Source of the DNA: Muricoccus roseus
GTDB taxonomy: Bacteria; Pseudomonadota; Alphaproteobacteria; Acetobacterales; Acetobacteraceae
Length of the DNA stretch: 64,000 nt
Reading direction: 5' to 3'
NCBI RefSeq assembly: GCF_900141905.1
Contig: NZ_FQZF01000002.1
Location: 419,091-483,090, forward strand
The number at the start of each line of letters is the position of its first letter. Positions within the stretch are counted from its first letter, which is position 1. The translations under genes were made by a program, and so were the position numbers. Under the pieces are notes generated by a model. That model was not told where the DNA came from and did not search any database. It was given only the letters and a program-made list of their open reading frames with translations. Positions 9,305 through 20,886 of the stretch are shown piece after piece.

Positions 9305-9796
9305 TTGAAAGAACTCGGCAAAGAATTCGGCCCTGGCGCCCTGGACGCGACCGACCGCGATATCCTGCGCGAGCTGCAGGCGGATGGCCGGATGACCAAC
9401 GTGGCCCTGGCCGCGAAGGTGGGCCTCTCCGCACCGCCCTGCCTGCGCCGGGTGCGGCGGCTGGAGGAGACAGGCGTGATCCGCGGCTACCATGCCGATG
9501 TGGAGCCCTCCGCCCTGGGCTGGGAGATCACCTTCTTCGCCGTGGTCGGGCTGGAGAGCCAAAAGCTGCCCGTGCTCGAAGCCTTCGAGGCGATGGTGCG
9601 CGACTGGCCGGAGGTGCGGGAGTGCCACATGATCCGCGGCGGCGGGGACTTCCTGCTGCGCCTGGTGGCGCGCAACGCGGCCCATGAGAACGAGCTGACG
9701 AACCGCCTGACCGGGGCGGCGACCGTCATGCATGTCCGCACCCTCCAGACCATCCGCACCTCCAAGGATGAGGCCGGGGTGCCGGTCGAGGGCTGA
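9305..9796 (+). CDS. Lrp/AsnC family transcriptional regulator
   Basis: A 163-residue Lrp-type regulator: AsnC HTH at about residues 13-65 (LDATDRDILRELQADGRMTN, LSAPPCLRRVRRLEETGVI) followed by a RAM ligand-binding domain with VRECHMIRGGGDFLLRLVA. The start is uncertain. The TTG at 9305 gives the usual family length, while an in-frame GTG at 9209 would add 32 Pro/Arg-rich residues unlike the family. It is divergent from trxB across about 307 bases (8998-9304), in which I see no other gene, so the two probably share a regulatory region. Confidence 0.88.
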   Translation: MKELGKEFGPGALDATDRDILRELQADGRMTNVALAAKVGLSAPPCLRRVRRLEETGVIRGYHADVEPSALGWEITFFAVVGLESQKLPVLEAFEAMVRDWPEVRECHMIRGGGDFLLRLVARNAAHENELTNRLTGAATVMHVRTLQTIRTSKDEAGVPVEG

Positions 9797-9813
9797 GGCG
9801 CCTCAGGCCCCTC

Positions 9814-12027
9814 TCAGCGCCGCCAGATCCCCAGCCGCTCCCGGCGCGCCGCCGCCTCGTTGGCGCGCAGCGCCGGGGAGGCATCCGCCGCCGCCCGGCC
9901 GCCGCCATTGGAGAGCACAACCTCGGACAGGTCCCGCCCGCCCACGGCGCAGCGATGCGCGCCGTCCCCCAGGGGCTCGCAGGTCACGTCCCGCCCGGCG
10001 ATGAAGGACTCCATGCTCTCGGCATATTCACCGCGCATGCCGACCACGCCGGTGAGCTGCACCGCGCGGTCGCCGATGCGCAGCGTGGCCGTGTCGATCA
10101 CCCGGGCCGGGCCACGCAGCGGCGCCACCTGGCGGGGCGTCTCGGCCGTGGTGGCCGGGGCCTGCGTCGGCAGCGGGGCCTCGGCCGTCTTCGCCCGGTC
10201 CGCCTCGTCTACGAAATCATGCCAGATCCGTGCGGGCAGGCTCCCGCCGGTCACGCCTTGCATGGGCGAGTTGTCGTCATTCCCGACCCAGACGCCGACG
10301 ATCACATCGGCGGTCATGCCGATGAACCAGGCGTCGCGGTTGTCCTGGCTGGTGCCGGTCTTCCCGGCCACGGGCCGGTCCAGCCGTGCCGCGCGGCCCG
10401 TACCGTCGCGCACCACCGAGAGCAGAAGGTCCAGCATGCCCTGCTGCGCGGTGGGGGAGAGGACCTGGGGCCCGGCCTGCGGCCCCTCCGGCCGGGCATA
10501 GAGGGTACGGTCCCGCGCCCGCACGCCGCGCACCACATAGGGCTCCACCGCACGGTTCCCGGGGATGGAGGCGAAGGCCGCCACCATCTCCAGCAAGGTC
10601 GCCTCACCGCTGCCGAGGGCGACGCTGGGCACCTCCGGCATGGTGGAGCGCAGCCCCATCCGCCGCGCCACATCCAGCACCCGCTCTCGCCCGAGCGACT
10701 GGAAGAGCTGCACCGCCACGGTGTTGACCGAGCCGGCGAAGGCCTGGCGCAGCGTCATGGCGCCGCGATAGCCGCCCGAGGCATTGCCGGGTGACCAGTC
10801 GCCGATCTGAACCGGCCGGTCCACCACCGTGCTGTCGGGTCGCGCCCCGTTCTCCAGGGCGGCCGCATAGGTGAAGAGCTTGAACAGCGACCCCGGCTGG
10901 CGCCGCGCCTGGGTGACGCGGTTGAACTGGCTGGCGGCATAGTCGCGCCCGCCCACCGCCGCCAGCACGGCGCCGTCATGGGTGATGGCCATTAGGGCCG
11001 CCTGGCCCACCTTCTGCCTCGCACCCTCCCGCTCCAGCCAGCGCGCGACCACGCGCTCCGCCAGGTCCTGCAGGGCGGGGTCGAGCGTGCTGCGGACCGC
11101 GAGGTCGATGGGAATGGGGCCGACCAGCCGCCGGGCTTCGGCCTCCACCCAGTCGGCGATATAGCCGCGGCCAGGCTGCATCTCGGGCGGGGTACGCAGG
11201 GCGGGCGGGGCGGCGCGGGCCGCGGCCAGCTGCGTCGTGTCGGCCCGTCCCGTTTCCTCCAGCACGGAGAGCACCACCTCGGCCCGGCGCCACGCGCCTT
11301 CGGGGTTGCGGGTGGGGGCCAGGGCGGAGGGGGCCCGCACTAGCCCCGCCAGCATGGCCGCCTCGCCCAGGGTCAGCTCCCCCGCCGGCTTGCCGAAATA
11401 CCGTCGCGCCGCCGCATCCGCCCCCGTGGCGCCCGCGCCGAAATAGGCGGCGTTCAGGTAGCGGGCGAGGATCTCCTCCTTCGAGAGCCGCGTCTCCAGC
11501 CACAGGGCGAGCATCGCCTCCTGCGTCTTGCGAACGAGGCTCCGCTCCTGGGAGAGGTAGAGCAGCCGCGCGAGCTGCTGCGTGATGGTGCTCGCCCCCT
11601 CCGTGCGGCTGGTGAACACGTTGCGAAACATCGCCCGGGCGAGGCCGCGCAGGTCGATGCCCTTATGGTCGAAGAAGCGCCGGTCCTCGATCGCCACCAC
11701 CGCGTCCATCAGCGGCTTGGGGATGGCCTCTGGCTGGATGGGGTCGCCATGCAGGCTGCCGCGCGCCGCAAAGGCCGCGCCGTCCCGTGCCTCCAGGATG
11801 AGGGAGGCAGGGGAAGCCTCGGGGGCCATGCCGCCGCCCACGGGGATGCGGATGAGGCACCAGCCGAGGAAGCCCAGCACGACTACGGCAAGGACGGAAA
11901 GGCCCAGCAGCAGCCGCATGGGGCGGAACAGGGAACGGAGGATGCCGGTCGCGCCACGCAGCACCCGGCGGGGCCGGGAGGAGGCGCCGCCTGGTGCGGA
12001 CGCGGGTGTGGCGCTGGAGCCCGACAT
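9814..12027 (-). CDS. Class A penicillin-binding protein (PBP1 family, bifunctional)
   Basis: A 737-residue inner-membrane peptidoglycan synthase. After a cytoplasmic Arg-rich tail there is one transmembrane helix near residues 37-57. A GT51 transglycosylase domain follows, with catalytic Glu in AIEDRRFFDHKG near 112 and EGASTITQQLARL. The transpeptidase has SxxK in GSLFKLF near 379, the SVN motif in SVNTVAVQL and KTGTS near 560. The last 130 residues form a Cys-containing extracytoplasmic tail not needed for catalysis. The ATG at 12027 was preferred over one 22 codons upstream. It is separated from ilvA by 99 bases. Confidence 0.93.
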   Translation of the reverse strand: MSGSSATPASAPGGASSRPRRVLRGATGILRSLFRPMRLLLGLSVLAVVVLGFLGWCLIRIPVGGGMAPEASPASLILEARDGAAFAARGSLHGDPIQPEAIPKPLMDAVVAIEDRRFFDHKGIDLRGLARAMFRNVFTSRTEGASTITQQLARLLYLSQERSLVRKTQEAMLALWLETRLSKEEILARYLNAAYFGAGATGADAAARRYFGKPAGELTLGEAAMLAGLVRAPSALAPTRNPEGAWRRAEVVLSVLEETGRADTTQLAAARAAPPALRTPPEMQPGRGYIADWVEAEARRLVGPIPIDLAVRSTLDPALQDLAERVVARWLEREGARQKVGQAALMAITHDGAVLAAVGGRDYAASQFNRVTQARRQPGSLFKLFTYAAALENGARPDSTVVDRPVQIGDWSPGNASGGYRGAMTLRQAFAGSVNTVAVQLFQSLGRERVLDVARRMGLRSTMPEVPSVALGSGEATLLEMVAAFASIPGNRAVEPYVVRGVRARDRTLYARPEGPQAGPQVLSPTAQQGMLDLLLSVVRDGTGRAARLDRPVAGKTGTSQDNRDAWFIGMTADVIVGVWVGNDDNSPMQGVTGGSLPARIWHDFVDEADRAKTAEAPLPTQAPATTAETPRQVAPLRGPARVIDTATLRIGDRAVQLTGVVGMRGEYAESMESFIAGRDVTCEPLGDGAHRCAVGGRDLSEVVLSNGGGRAAADASPALRANEAAARRERLGIWRR

Positions 12028-12126
12028 CAGGGCCCAACCATGCGGTTCATGATACGCGCCACGCTGGCCCCCATCCAAGTTGCAGGGGGCCAACGCCGCT
12101 CACCCAGCACGGTTCCCGGCCGCGGC

Positions 12127-13395
12127 TCAGCCCCGGCGGACGACGTAATCCCCGGCTTCGAGCGCGGCAACGATGGCCGCCCCCTGGGCCGCGTCGCGCA
12201 CTTCCACCATCAATTCCAGCTCGGCCGTCTGAACCGAGGGCGCGGCGAAGAGGCGCTGATGGCTCACCTCGATCACATTGCCGCCGGCCGCGGCCACGCG
12301 GGTGGAGATGTCGGCCAGCACGCCGGGACGGTCCGGAATATCCAGGTGGAGCCGCAGGATGCGGCCGTCCCGCAGGAGGTTCCGAAGCAGCACATTCGCC
12401 AGGATGCGCGGGTCGATATTGCCGCCGCAGACCGCCGTCGCCACGCGCTTGCCGGCGAAGAGGTCCGGCCGGGCGAGAACGGCGGCCAGCCCGGCCGCGC
12501 CGGCGCCCTCGGAGGTGACCTTGGCGTTCTCGGCCAGCACGGCGATGCCCTGCTCCACCGCTGCCTCGGGCACCACCAGCACCTCGATGCCCATCTCCCG
12601 CAGCAGGGCGAAGGGCAGTTCCCCGACATCACGCACCGCGATGCCCTCCGCCACGGTCGGCCCGCCCACAAGCACAGGCTTGCCCGCCAGGCGCTGCGCC
12701 ATGGCGGGATAGCCCTCGACCTCCACGCCATAGACCTTCAGCCCCGGCCGGGCCTCGGCAAGGGCGGCGGCGCAGCCGGCCAGCAGGCCGCCCCCGCCCA
12801 CGGGCAGGATCACGGCATCCAGCGGCCTTTGCCCCTGGCCCTCGGCATCCTCCAGGATTTCGAGCGCCATGGTGCCCTGACCGGCGATCACGGCGGGGTC
12901 GTCATAGGGATGGATGAAGACCAGCCCGTCCCGCAGCGCCAGCTCATGCGCATGGGCGGCGGCCTCGGCCAGCGTTTCGCCATGCAGCACCACCTTGGCG
13001 CCCCAGCCCTCGGTCCGCACCACCTTGGTGGCCGGGGTGAAGCGCGGCATGACGATGGTGGCGGCGACGCCCCGCAGGGCGGCATGGCGCGCCACGGCCT
13101 GGGCATGGTTGCCCGCGGACATGGCGATCACCCCCGCCTCCCGCTCCCGCGCCGTGAGGAGGGCGAGGCGATTGGCCGCGCCGCGCTCCTTGAAGGCGCC
13201 GGTGGCCTGGAGGCTGTCGAGCTTCAGCAGCACCTGGGCGCCCGCGATGCGCGCGACCGCCTGGGGTTCCACCAGCGGGGTGCGGAGAACCGCCCCCCGG
13301 ATCCGCTCCGCCGCCGCCCGCACATCGGCGAGGGTGACGGCGGGCGTGGCGGGCAGGGGCGGCACCGCCGCAGCCCGGGCGAGGGTGGCCGTCAT
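12127..13395 (-). CDS. ilvA: Threonine ammonia-lyase (threonine dehydratase) with ACT domain
   Basis: A 422-residue PLP enzyme that deaminates L-threonine to 2-oxobutanoate, the first step towards isoleucine. The PLP lysine lies in AFKERGAANRL (Lys69), SAGNHAQAVARHA follows, and the glycine loop PVGGGGLLAGCAAAL binds the cofactor phosphate. The last 80 residues form an ACT-type domain (LRLHLDIPDRPGVLADIS), implying amino-acid feedback. The single-ACT architecture and length fit the TdcB-like ilvA of alphaproteobacteria. It starts 2 bases after greA on the same strand. Confidence 0.93.
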   Translation of the reverse strand: MTATLARAAAVPPLPATPAVTLADVRAAAERIRGAVLRTPLVEPQAVARIAGAQVLLKLDSLQATGAFKERGAANRLALLTAREREAGVIAMSAGNHAQAVARHAALRGVAATIVMPRFTPATKVVRTEGWGAKVVLHGETLAEAAAHAHELALRDGLVFIHPYDDPAVIAGQGTMALEILEDAEGQGQRPLDAVILPVGGGGLLAGCAAALAEARPGLKVYGVEVEGYPAMAQRLAGKPVLVGGPTVAEGIAVRDVGELPFALLREMGIEVLVVPEAAVEQGIAVLAENAKVTSEGAGAAGLAAVLARPDLFAGKRVATAVCGGNIDPRILANVLLRNLLRDGRILRLHLDIPDRPGVLADISTRVAAAGGNVIEVSHQRLFAAPSVQTAELELMVEVRDAAQGAAIVAALEAGDYVVRRG

Positions 13396-13397
13396 GG

Positions 13398-13871
13398 TCA
13401 GTTGTAGGTGACGGCGGTGATCTCGACCGAGCGCGCTCCGCCGGGGGCGGGCACCTCGACGCTGTCGCCCACCTTGCGGCCGATCAGGGCCTTGGCGAGC
13501 GGGGAGGAGATGGAGATCGACCCGTTCTTCATATCGGCCTCATAGGCGCCGATGATGCGGTAGGTCTTCTCGTCCTCGGTTTCCTCGTCGACGATCGTGA
13601 CCTTGGCCCCGAAGCGCACCTGGTCGCCCCAGAGCTTGGAGGTGTCGATCACCTCGACGGAGGGAATGACGGATTCCAGGTCGGCGATGCGCCCTTCGAT
13701 GAAGGACTGCTTCTCGCGCGCGGCGTGATACTCGGCATTCTCCGAGAGGTCGCCATGGGCGCGCGCCTCCGCGATGGCGCGAATCACGGCCGGCCGTTCT
13801 TCGGCTCGCAGGACACGCAACTCTTCCTCGAGGCGCGCGAGCCCCTCGGCGGTCATCGGGAACTTCTGCAC
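13398..13871 (-). CDS. greA: Transcription elongation factor GreA
   Basis: A 157-residue protein that stimulates transcript cleavage by backtracked RNA polymerase. The N-terminal coiled coil carries the conserved acidic tip region (AHGDLSENAEYHAAREKQSF) and the C-terminal FKBP-like domain contains SSPLAKALIGRKVGDSVEV. The GTG at 13871 gives VQKFPMTAEG, the usual family start, with a GGGGGGA ribosome-binding site about 10 bases upstream; an in-frame GTG at 13898 would add nine residues. It lies between carB and ilvA on the minus strand. Confidence 0.95.
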   Translation of the reverse strand: MQKFPMTAEGLARLEEELRVLRAEERPAVIRAIAEARAHGDLSENAEYHAAREKQSFIEGRIADLESVIPSVEVIDTSKLWGDQVRFGAKVTIVDEETEDEKTYRIIGAYEADMKNGSISISSPLAKALIGRKVGDSVEVPAPGGARSVEITAVTYN

Positions 13872-13953
13872 GGGCGGTGATCCCCCCACTTGCGACACAG
13901 GACGACCCGCCCGCGCACCCCGCCATGGAGTGCTACGGGCGGCTCAGATACAG

Positions 13954-14055
13954 CCGCCGCGCCCCCTGCGAGGAGGGCGCGGCGGGTTGAAACGCTTGGG
14001 GCGGGCGCTGGCTGAGCCAGTCCCGCCCCAATCCAGTAAGGGTCCCTCAGGACCC
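13954..14055 (-). promoter_or_regulatory. Three consecutive hairpins in the carB-greA spacer
   Basis: The 185-base gap between carB and greA holds three perfect or nearly perfect inverted repeats. They are GGGTCC/GGACCC directly after the carB stop (14040-14055), TTGGGGCGGG/CCCGCCCCAA with an inner CTGGCT/AGCCAG (13996-14031), and CCGCCGCGCCC/GGGCGCGGCGG (13954-13985). None has a U-run on the minus strand, so simple intrinsic termination is not supported. RNA processing, stability control, or a leader for greA are possible. Confidence 0.6.
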
Positions 14056-14056
14056 G

Positions 14057-17305
<3,249 letters not shown>

Positions 17306-17308
17306 GGC

Positions 17309-17599
17309 TCAGGCCCTCCGGGGCAGCAGGAAGAGGATGATGGCGGCCGCGCCTTGGAGCACGGCGGAGAAGACGAGGGTCGCCAGCGCCGTGCCTTCGA
17401 GGCGCGGCGCCAGGGAGGAGACGGGCAGGGCGATCAGCCCGGCGGCACCGAGGCAGGCGAGGCTGCTCATCGCGGCACGGACGGGATGCGCCGTGCCCCG
17501 CAGCGCCCGCCAGGCGAGCGGCGTGGCCACCACCAGCACGAGCAAGGCGATGCCGGCCCCGTAGAGAAGCGGATCGAGGTTCAGGGCGTGGCCGCTCAT
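17309..17599 (-). CDS. Small integral membrane protein
   Basis: A 96-residue protein with three hydrophobic segments (about residues 10-30, 45-62 and 68-92) and a short basic C-terminus (LLPRRA). I do not recognise the family. Its ATG overlaps the stop of the preceding membrane gene (ATGA) and it ends 3 bases before carB, so it is almost certainly cotranscribed with carB. Confidence 0.6.
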   Translation of the reverse strand: MSGHALNLDPLLYGAGIALLVLVVATPLAWRALRGTAHPVRAAMSSLACLGAAGLIALPVSSLAPRLEGTALATLVFSAVLQGAAAIILFLLPRRA

Positions 17600-17979
17600 G
17601 GCGCGCCGGTCCTGCCCGCAGGGCGTGCCCCGAGGTCCCGCAGCAGCAGGATCGCCGGTGGCACATGGGCGAAGAGGAGGAAGACGAGGGCGTTGAAGGC
17701 CGAGGCCTCCGTCAGCTGGCTGCCGAAGGGATGCCACCCGTCCCACCAGGCGAAGGCGTGCAGGAGGAAGGAACCGCCGATCGCGACGATGACCCGCGGC
17801 ACCGGCTCCAGCAGCAGCTTCACCGCCCAGCGGATCACCAGCGTGGTCGCCGTGCAGACCGCGCTGCCCGCCACATAGCCGGCCAGCGCCATCACTGCCG
17901 GCAGCACGAAGGGGATGTCGAAGATCAGCGCGAGCACGAAGAGCATCGCGACGACGCCGGCGACAAGCTGCCCGCTCAT
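17596..17979 (-). CDS. Integral membrane protein
   Basis: A 127-residue protein with hydrophobic helices at about residues 5-25, 26-50, 58-78 and 88-108. The motif WWDGWHPFGSQLTEASAFN lies between the last two. The family is not recognised. The start and stop overlap the flanking small membrane genes (ATGA on each side), so the three probably work together or at least are translated together within the car gene block. Confidence 0.65.
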   Translation of the reverse strand: MSGQLVAGVVAMLFVLALIFDIPFVLPAVMALAGYVAGSAVCTATTLVIRWAVKLLLEPVPRVIVAIGGSFLLHAFAWWDGWHPFGSQLTEASAFNALVFLLFAHVPPAILLLRDLGARPAGRTGAP

Positions 17980-18224
17980 CGGGCACGACCCAGGAAGGGG
18001 CGGCCGATGAGGAAGAGCACCACATGAATGCCCGCCCAGAGCGCCGCCGCCAGCACGCGCCCGCCCTCACGCCCGTCCTCGGCGAAGAAGACGATACCGC
18101 CCAGCGCCACGAAGGAGATGGCGACGCCGCGCAGCCACGCCTTGTCCCGTGGCTGACCCACGCGGGTCAGCGCCCACCAGGCGAGAAGGGAGAGGGGAAG
18201 GGCGAGGAGGAGGAGGCGGATCAC
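17976..18224 (-). CDS. Small integral membrane protein
   Basis: An 82-residue protein with three hydrophobic stretches (about residues 2-20, 31-47 and 54-76). It starts with GTG overlapping the lysE stop (GTGA), and its own stop overlaps the next gene. The family is not recognised. It is the first of three nested-overlap membrane genes between lysE and carB. Confidence 0.6.
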   Translation of the reverse strand: MIRLLLLALPLSLLAWWALTRVGQPRDKAWLRGVAISFVALGGIVFFAEDGREGGRVLAAALWAGIHVVLFLIGRPFLGRAR

Positions 18225-18853
18225 GCGCGCGATTCCGTCGCCAGCTTCGCCGCCAGCAGGGCCAGCGCCCCGCCCAGCACCCAGCGCTGCACGGCCAGCC
18301 AGGCCGGGCGGGTGGAGAGGAAGCGCGCCACGCCGCCGGCGCCCGCCACCAGCAGGGCATCGAACAGGGTGCAGATGCCGATCTGGACCGCGCCCAGCAC
18401 CAGCCCCTGGGTGAAGAGGCTGCCCAGCGCGGGGTCCATGAAGGCCGGCAGCACGGCGACATAGAACAGCGCCACCTTCGGGTTCAGCGCCGCCGTGGCG
18501 AAGCCGAGGGTGAAGAGACGCAGCCCGCCCTCCGGCGGAATGGGGCGCGGGGAGAACAGCGCCGCCCCGCCCGGCCGCACGCTCTGCCAGGCTAGCCAGG
18601 CGAGATAGCCGGCCCCGCCCAGCCGCATGGCGTCATAGGCATAGGGCACCGCCAGCAGCGCCGCCGTCACCCCCGCCGCCGCGCCGAGCATGATCACCAG
18701 GCTTCCGGCCTGGCAGCCGATCAGCGACAGCATCCCCGCCCGCGTCCCCTGCGTCAGCGTGCGGGAGACGAGGTAGAACAGGTTCGGCCCGGGCGTCAGC
18801 GCAAGCCCGACCGACAGCGCCGCGAAGGCGAGGAGGGAGGCGAGGGACGGCAA
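18221..18853 (-). CDS. LysE/RhtB family amino-acid exporter
   Basis: A 210-residue inner-membrane exporter with five to six hydrophobic helices. The N-terminal LTPGPNLFYLVSRTLTQGTR and the LNPKVALFYVAVLPAF segment are signatures of LysE/RhtB translocators, which export amino acids such as lysine, arginine, threonine or homoserine. It starts with TTG one base after the carA stop. Placement between carA and carB makes arginine or a related amino acid an attractive but unproven substrate. Confidence 0.88.
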   Translation of the reverse strand: MPSLASLLAFAALSVGLALTPGPNLFYLVSRTLTQGTRAGMLSLIGCQAGSLVIMLGAAAGVTAALLAVPYAYDAMRLGGAGYLAWLAWQSVRPGGAALFSPRPIPPEGGLRLFTLGFATAALNPKVALFYVAVLPAFMDPALGSLFTQGLVLGAVQIGICTLFDALLVAGAGGVARFLSTRPAWLAVQRWVLGGALALLAAKLATESRA

Positions 18854-18854
18854 G

Positions 18855-20258
18855 TTACCCCGCCTTCGCCATCATGTCGGTGAAGCGGTGGAACAGGTGG
18901 TGGCTGTCGCTCGGCCCCGGCGAGGCCTCGGGGTGGTACTGCACGGAGAAGGCGTTCTTCGCCGGGCAGGCGATGCCCTCGTTGGAGCCGTCGAAGAGGC
19001 TCACATGGGTGACGGACACACCCTCGGGGAGCGACTTGTCGTCCACCGCGAAGCCGTGGTTCTGCGAGGTGATCTCCACCCGCCCGGTGGCCAGGTCCTT
19101 CACCGGCTGGTTCGCGCCACGATGCCCGCGGTCGAGCTTGTAGGTCTTCGCCCCGAGCGCGAGGGCCAGGAGCTGGTGGCCGAGGCAGATGCCGAAGACC
19201 GGCTTGCCCGCCTCCAGCACGCCTCGGATGGCAGGCACCGCGTATTCACCCGTCGCCGCCGGGTCGCCCGGGCCGTTGGAGAGGAAGACGCCGTCCGGCC
19301 CGTGGCGCAGGATTTCCTCGGCCGTGGCGGTGGCGGGCACGACCGTCACCTCGCAGCCGGCATCGGCCAGGCAGCGCAGGATGTTCCGCTTGGCGCCATA
19401 GTCGATCGCGACGACCTTGTGCTTCGGCGCCGTCTGCCGGGAATAGCCCTGGCCCCAGGACCAGAGCGCCTCGTCCCACTTGTAGGACTGGCGGCAGGAG
19501 ACATCCTTGGCGAGGTCCATGCCCTCCAGCCCCGGCCAGCCCGCCGCCTCGGCGCGAAGCGCGGCGAGGTCGAACTGGCCGTCCGGCGCGTGGCAGATCA
19601 CCCCGTTCGGGGCGCCGGCATCGCGGATCAGGACGGTGAGCGCGCGGGTGTCCACGCCGGAGATGCCGGGGATTCCGTGGCTCTTCAGCCAGTCATCGAG
19701 GTCCCGCGTCGCGCGGTAGTTGGACGGCTCGGTGATGTCGGCCTTCACCACCAGGCCGCGGGCGGCCGCGGTGGTCGCCTCCACATCCTCGGCATTCGCG
19801 CCCACATTGCCGATATGCGGGAAGGTGAAGGTGATGATCTGCCCGGCATAGGAGGGGTCGGTCAGCGTCTCCTGGTAGCCGGTCATGCCCGTGTTGAAGC
19901 AGACCTCGCCGACCTTCTTCCCGGCGGCGCCGAAGCCGCGGCCCCAGATCACCCGCCCGTTGCCGAGCACGAGGCAGGCGGTCGCGCCCTCGGGAACGGT
20001 GTCCTCGGCGGTGGTCGGGGCTGGGGTCATCGAGGGCTCCGGGCTGGAAGGGGGCAGCGGGTCGGCGTCATGGGGCAGGGAGCTGCGGGGCAGGTCCTCA
20101 AGGGTGAGGCCGGTGGCGGCCAGCACCGCCGGCCAGTGCCGGGGCGGGATGGCGCGGGCCTGGCGCCACTTGCGAATGGCCTCCGTGCCCACGCCGCAAT
20201 GCGCCGCAGCCGCGCTGGCGCCACCCATCAGGGTCAGAATCTGCTCGACCGTTCGCAT
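18855..20258 (-). CDS. carA: Carbamoyl-phosphate synthase small subunit with N-terminal HTH-like extension
   Basis: A 467-residue reading frame. Residues about 77-467 are a complete CarA: an N-terminal small-subunit domain with CFNTGMTGYQETLTDPSYAG, then a class I glutaminase with nucleophile Cys in FGICLGHQLLALALG and the His-Glu pair in SVQYHPEASPGP. Residues 1-50 (TVEQILTLMGGASAAAAHCG, GTEAIRKWRQ, PPRHWPAVLAATG) look like a Cro/YdaS-type helix-turn-helix, joined by a Pro/Ser-rich linker. No stop separates the two parts. An internal ATG at 20030 could give free CarA (391 residues) but has only a weak ribosome-binding site. It is first in the car block and divergent from yqeY. Confidence 0.9.
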   Translation of the reverse strand: MRTVEQILTLMGGASAAAAHCGVGTEAIRKWRQARAIPPRHWPAVLAATGLTLEDLPRSSLPHDADPLPPSSPEPSMTPAPTTAEDTVPEGATACLVLGNGRVIWGRGFGAAGKKVGEVCFNTGMTGYQETLTDPSYAGQIITFTFPHIGNVGANAEDVEATTAAARGLVVKADITEPSNYRATRDLDDWLKSHGIPGISGVDTRALTVLIRDAGAPNGVICHAPDGQFDLAALRAEAAGWPGLEGMDLAKDVSCRQSYKWDEALWSWGQGYSRQTAPKHKVVAIDYGAKRNILRCLADAGCEVTVVPATATAEEILRHGPDGVFLSNGPGDPAATGEYAVPAIRGVLEAGKPVFGICLGHQLLALALGAKTYKLDRGHRGANQPVKDLATGRVEITSQNHGFAVDDKSLPEGVSVTHVSLFDGSNEGIACPAKNAFSVQYHPEASPGPSDSHHLFHRFTDMMAKAG

Positions 20259-20269
20259 GCCGGCTATAT

Positions 20270-20331
20270 GTGGGAAATAAGTTCCCAATGGAAGTGGGAA
20301 CTGCGGCGTGCCTATGGGAAAGCACTTCCCA
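20270..20331. promoter_or_regulatory. Array of TGGGAA/TTCCCA operator-like sites between carA and yqeY
   Basis: Two perfect inverted repeats of identical design, TGGGAA-N5-TTCCCA, lie at 20271-20287 and 20315-20331, with a further TGGGAA half-site at 20295-20300 between them. Spacings of 24 and 20 bases put the sites about two helical turns apart. This is a typical layout for cooperative binding of a dimeric HTH repressor. The array starts 12 bases upstream of the HTH-carA start codon and 60 bases from the yqeY start, so it could control both directions. Confidence 0.7.
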
Positions 20332-20390
20332 CCTTCCGCAGGGCCCCCGATCCGATCTAGACCCCCAGCCCGACCCGAGGAGACCCCGTC

Positions 20391-20849
20391 ATGAGCCTGC
20401 GCGCCCGCTTCACCGAGGAGCTCAAGGCATCCATGCGCGCCGGCGACACGGCCCGCACCTCCACCATCCGCATGATCACGGCCAAGCTGAAGGACGCGGA
20501 TATCGCGTCCCGCCCCTCCGGCGTGGAGCAGATCCCGGAGGAGGCCATCACCTCCCTCCTGCGCGGCATGGTGAAGAGCCGGCGCGAGAGCGTGGAGATG
20601 TACCGCCAGGGCAAGCGCGAGGAGCTGGCGGCGAAGGAGGAGGCCGAGATCGCGGTCATCGAATCCTTCCTGCCGCAGCAGATGGACGACGCCGCCATGG
20701 AGGCCGCCGTGCGCGAGGCGGTGGCCGAGACCGGCGCCACATCGGTCAAGGAGATGGGCAAGGTGATGGCCGTGCTTAAGGCGAAGCATGCCGCGGTGCT
20801 GGACATGGCCAAGGCCGGGCCGATGGTGAAGGCCGCCCTCGGCGGTTGA
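20391..20849 (+). CDS. GatB/YqeY domain-containing protein
   Basis: A 152-residue helical protein of the YqeY family, related to the C-terminal tail of the GatB amidotransferase subunit. It begins LRARFTEELKASMRAGD and carries TSTIRMITAKLKD and the conserved ESFLPQQMDDAAMEAAV and KEMGKVMAVLK segments. It may act on tRNA-linked metabolism, but the role of free-standing YqeY is not firmly known. The ATG follows a GAGGAG ribosome-binding site. It opens a plus-strand group with dnaG and rpoD. Confidence 0.9.
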   Translation: MSLRARFTEELKASMRAGDTARTSTIRMITAKLKDADIASRPSGVEQIPEEAITSLLRGMVKSRRESVEMYRQGKREELAAKEEAEIAVIESFLPQQMDDAAMEAAVREAVAETGATSVKEMGKVMAVLKAKHAAVLDMAKAGPMVKAALGG

Positions 20850-20859
20850 TGCTGGGAGG

Positions 20860-20886
20860 ATGTAGCCGGGGGGGCTACATAGGAGG
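20860..20886 (+). promoter_or_regulatory. Hairpin abutting the dnaG ribosome-binding site
   Basis: A perfect 8-bp inverted repeat ATGTAGCC/GGCTACAT with a GGGGG loop occupies 20860-20880. The dnaG Shine-Dalgarno AGGAGG begins at the very next base (20881-20886), with the ATG at 20892. The structure fills most of the 42-base yqeY-dnaG spacer. It lacks a T-run, so it is unlikely to be a plain terminator; control of translation or transcript processing is possible. Confidence 0.55.

Noticed and set aside
19980..20258. HTH segment upstream of carA as a separate gene
   Set aside because: There is no stop codon between it and CarA, so translation from 20258 must continue into CarA; an internal carA start at 20030 remains possible.
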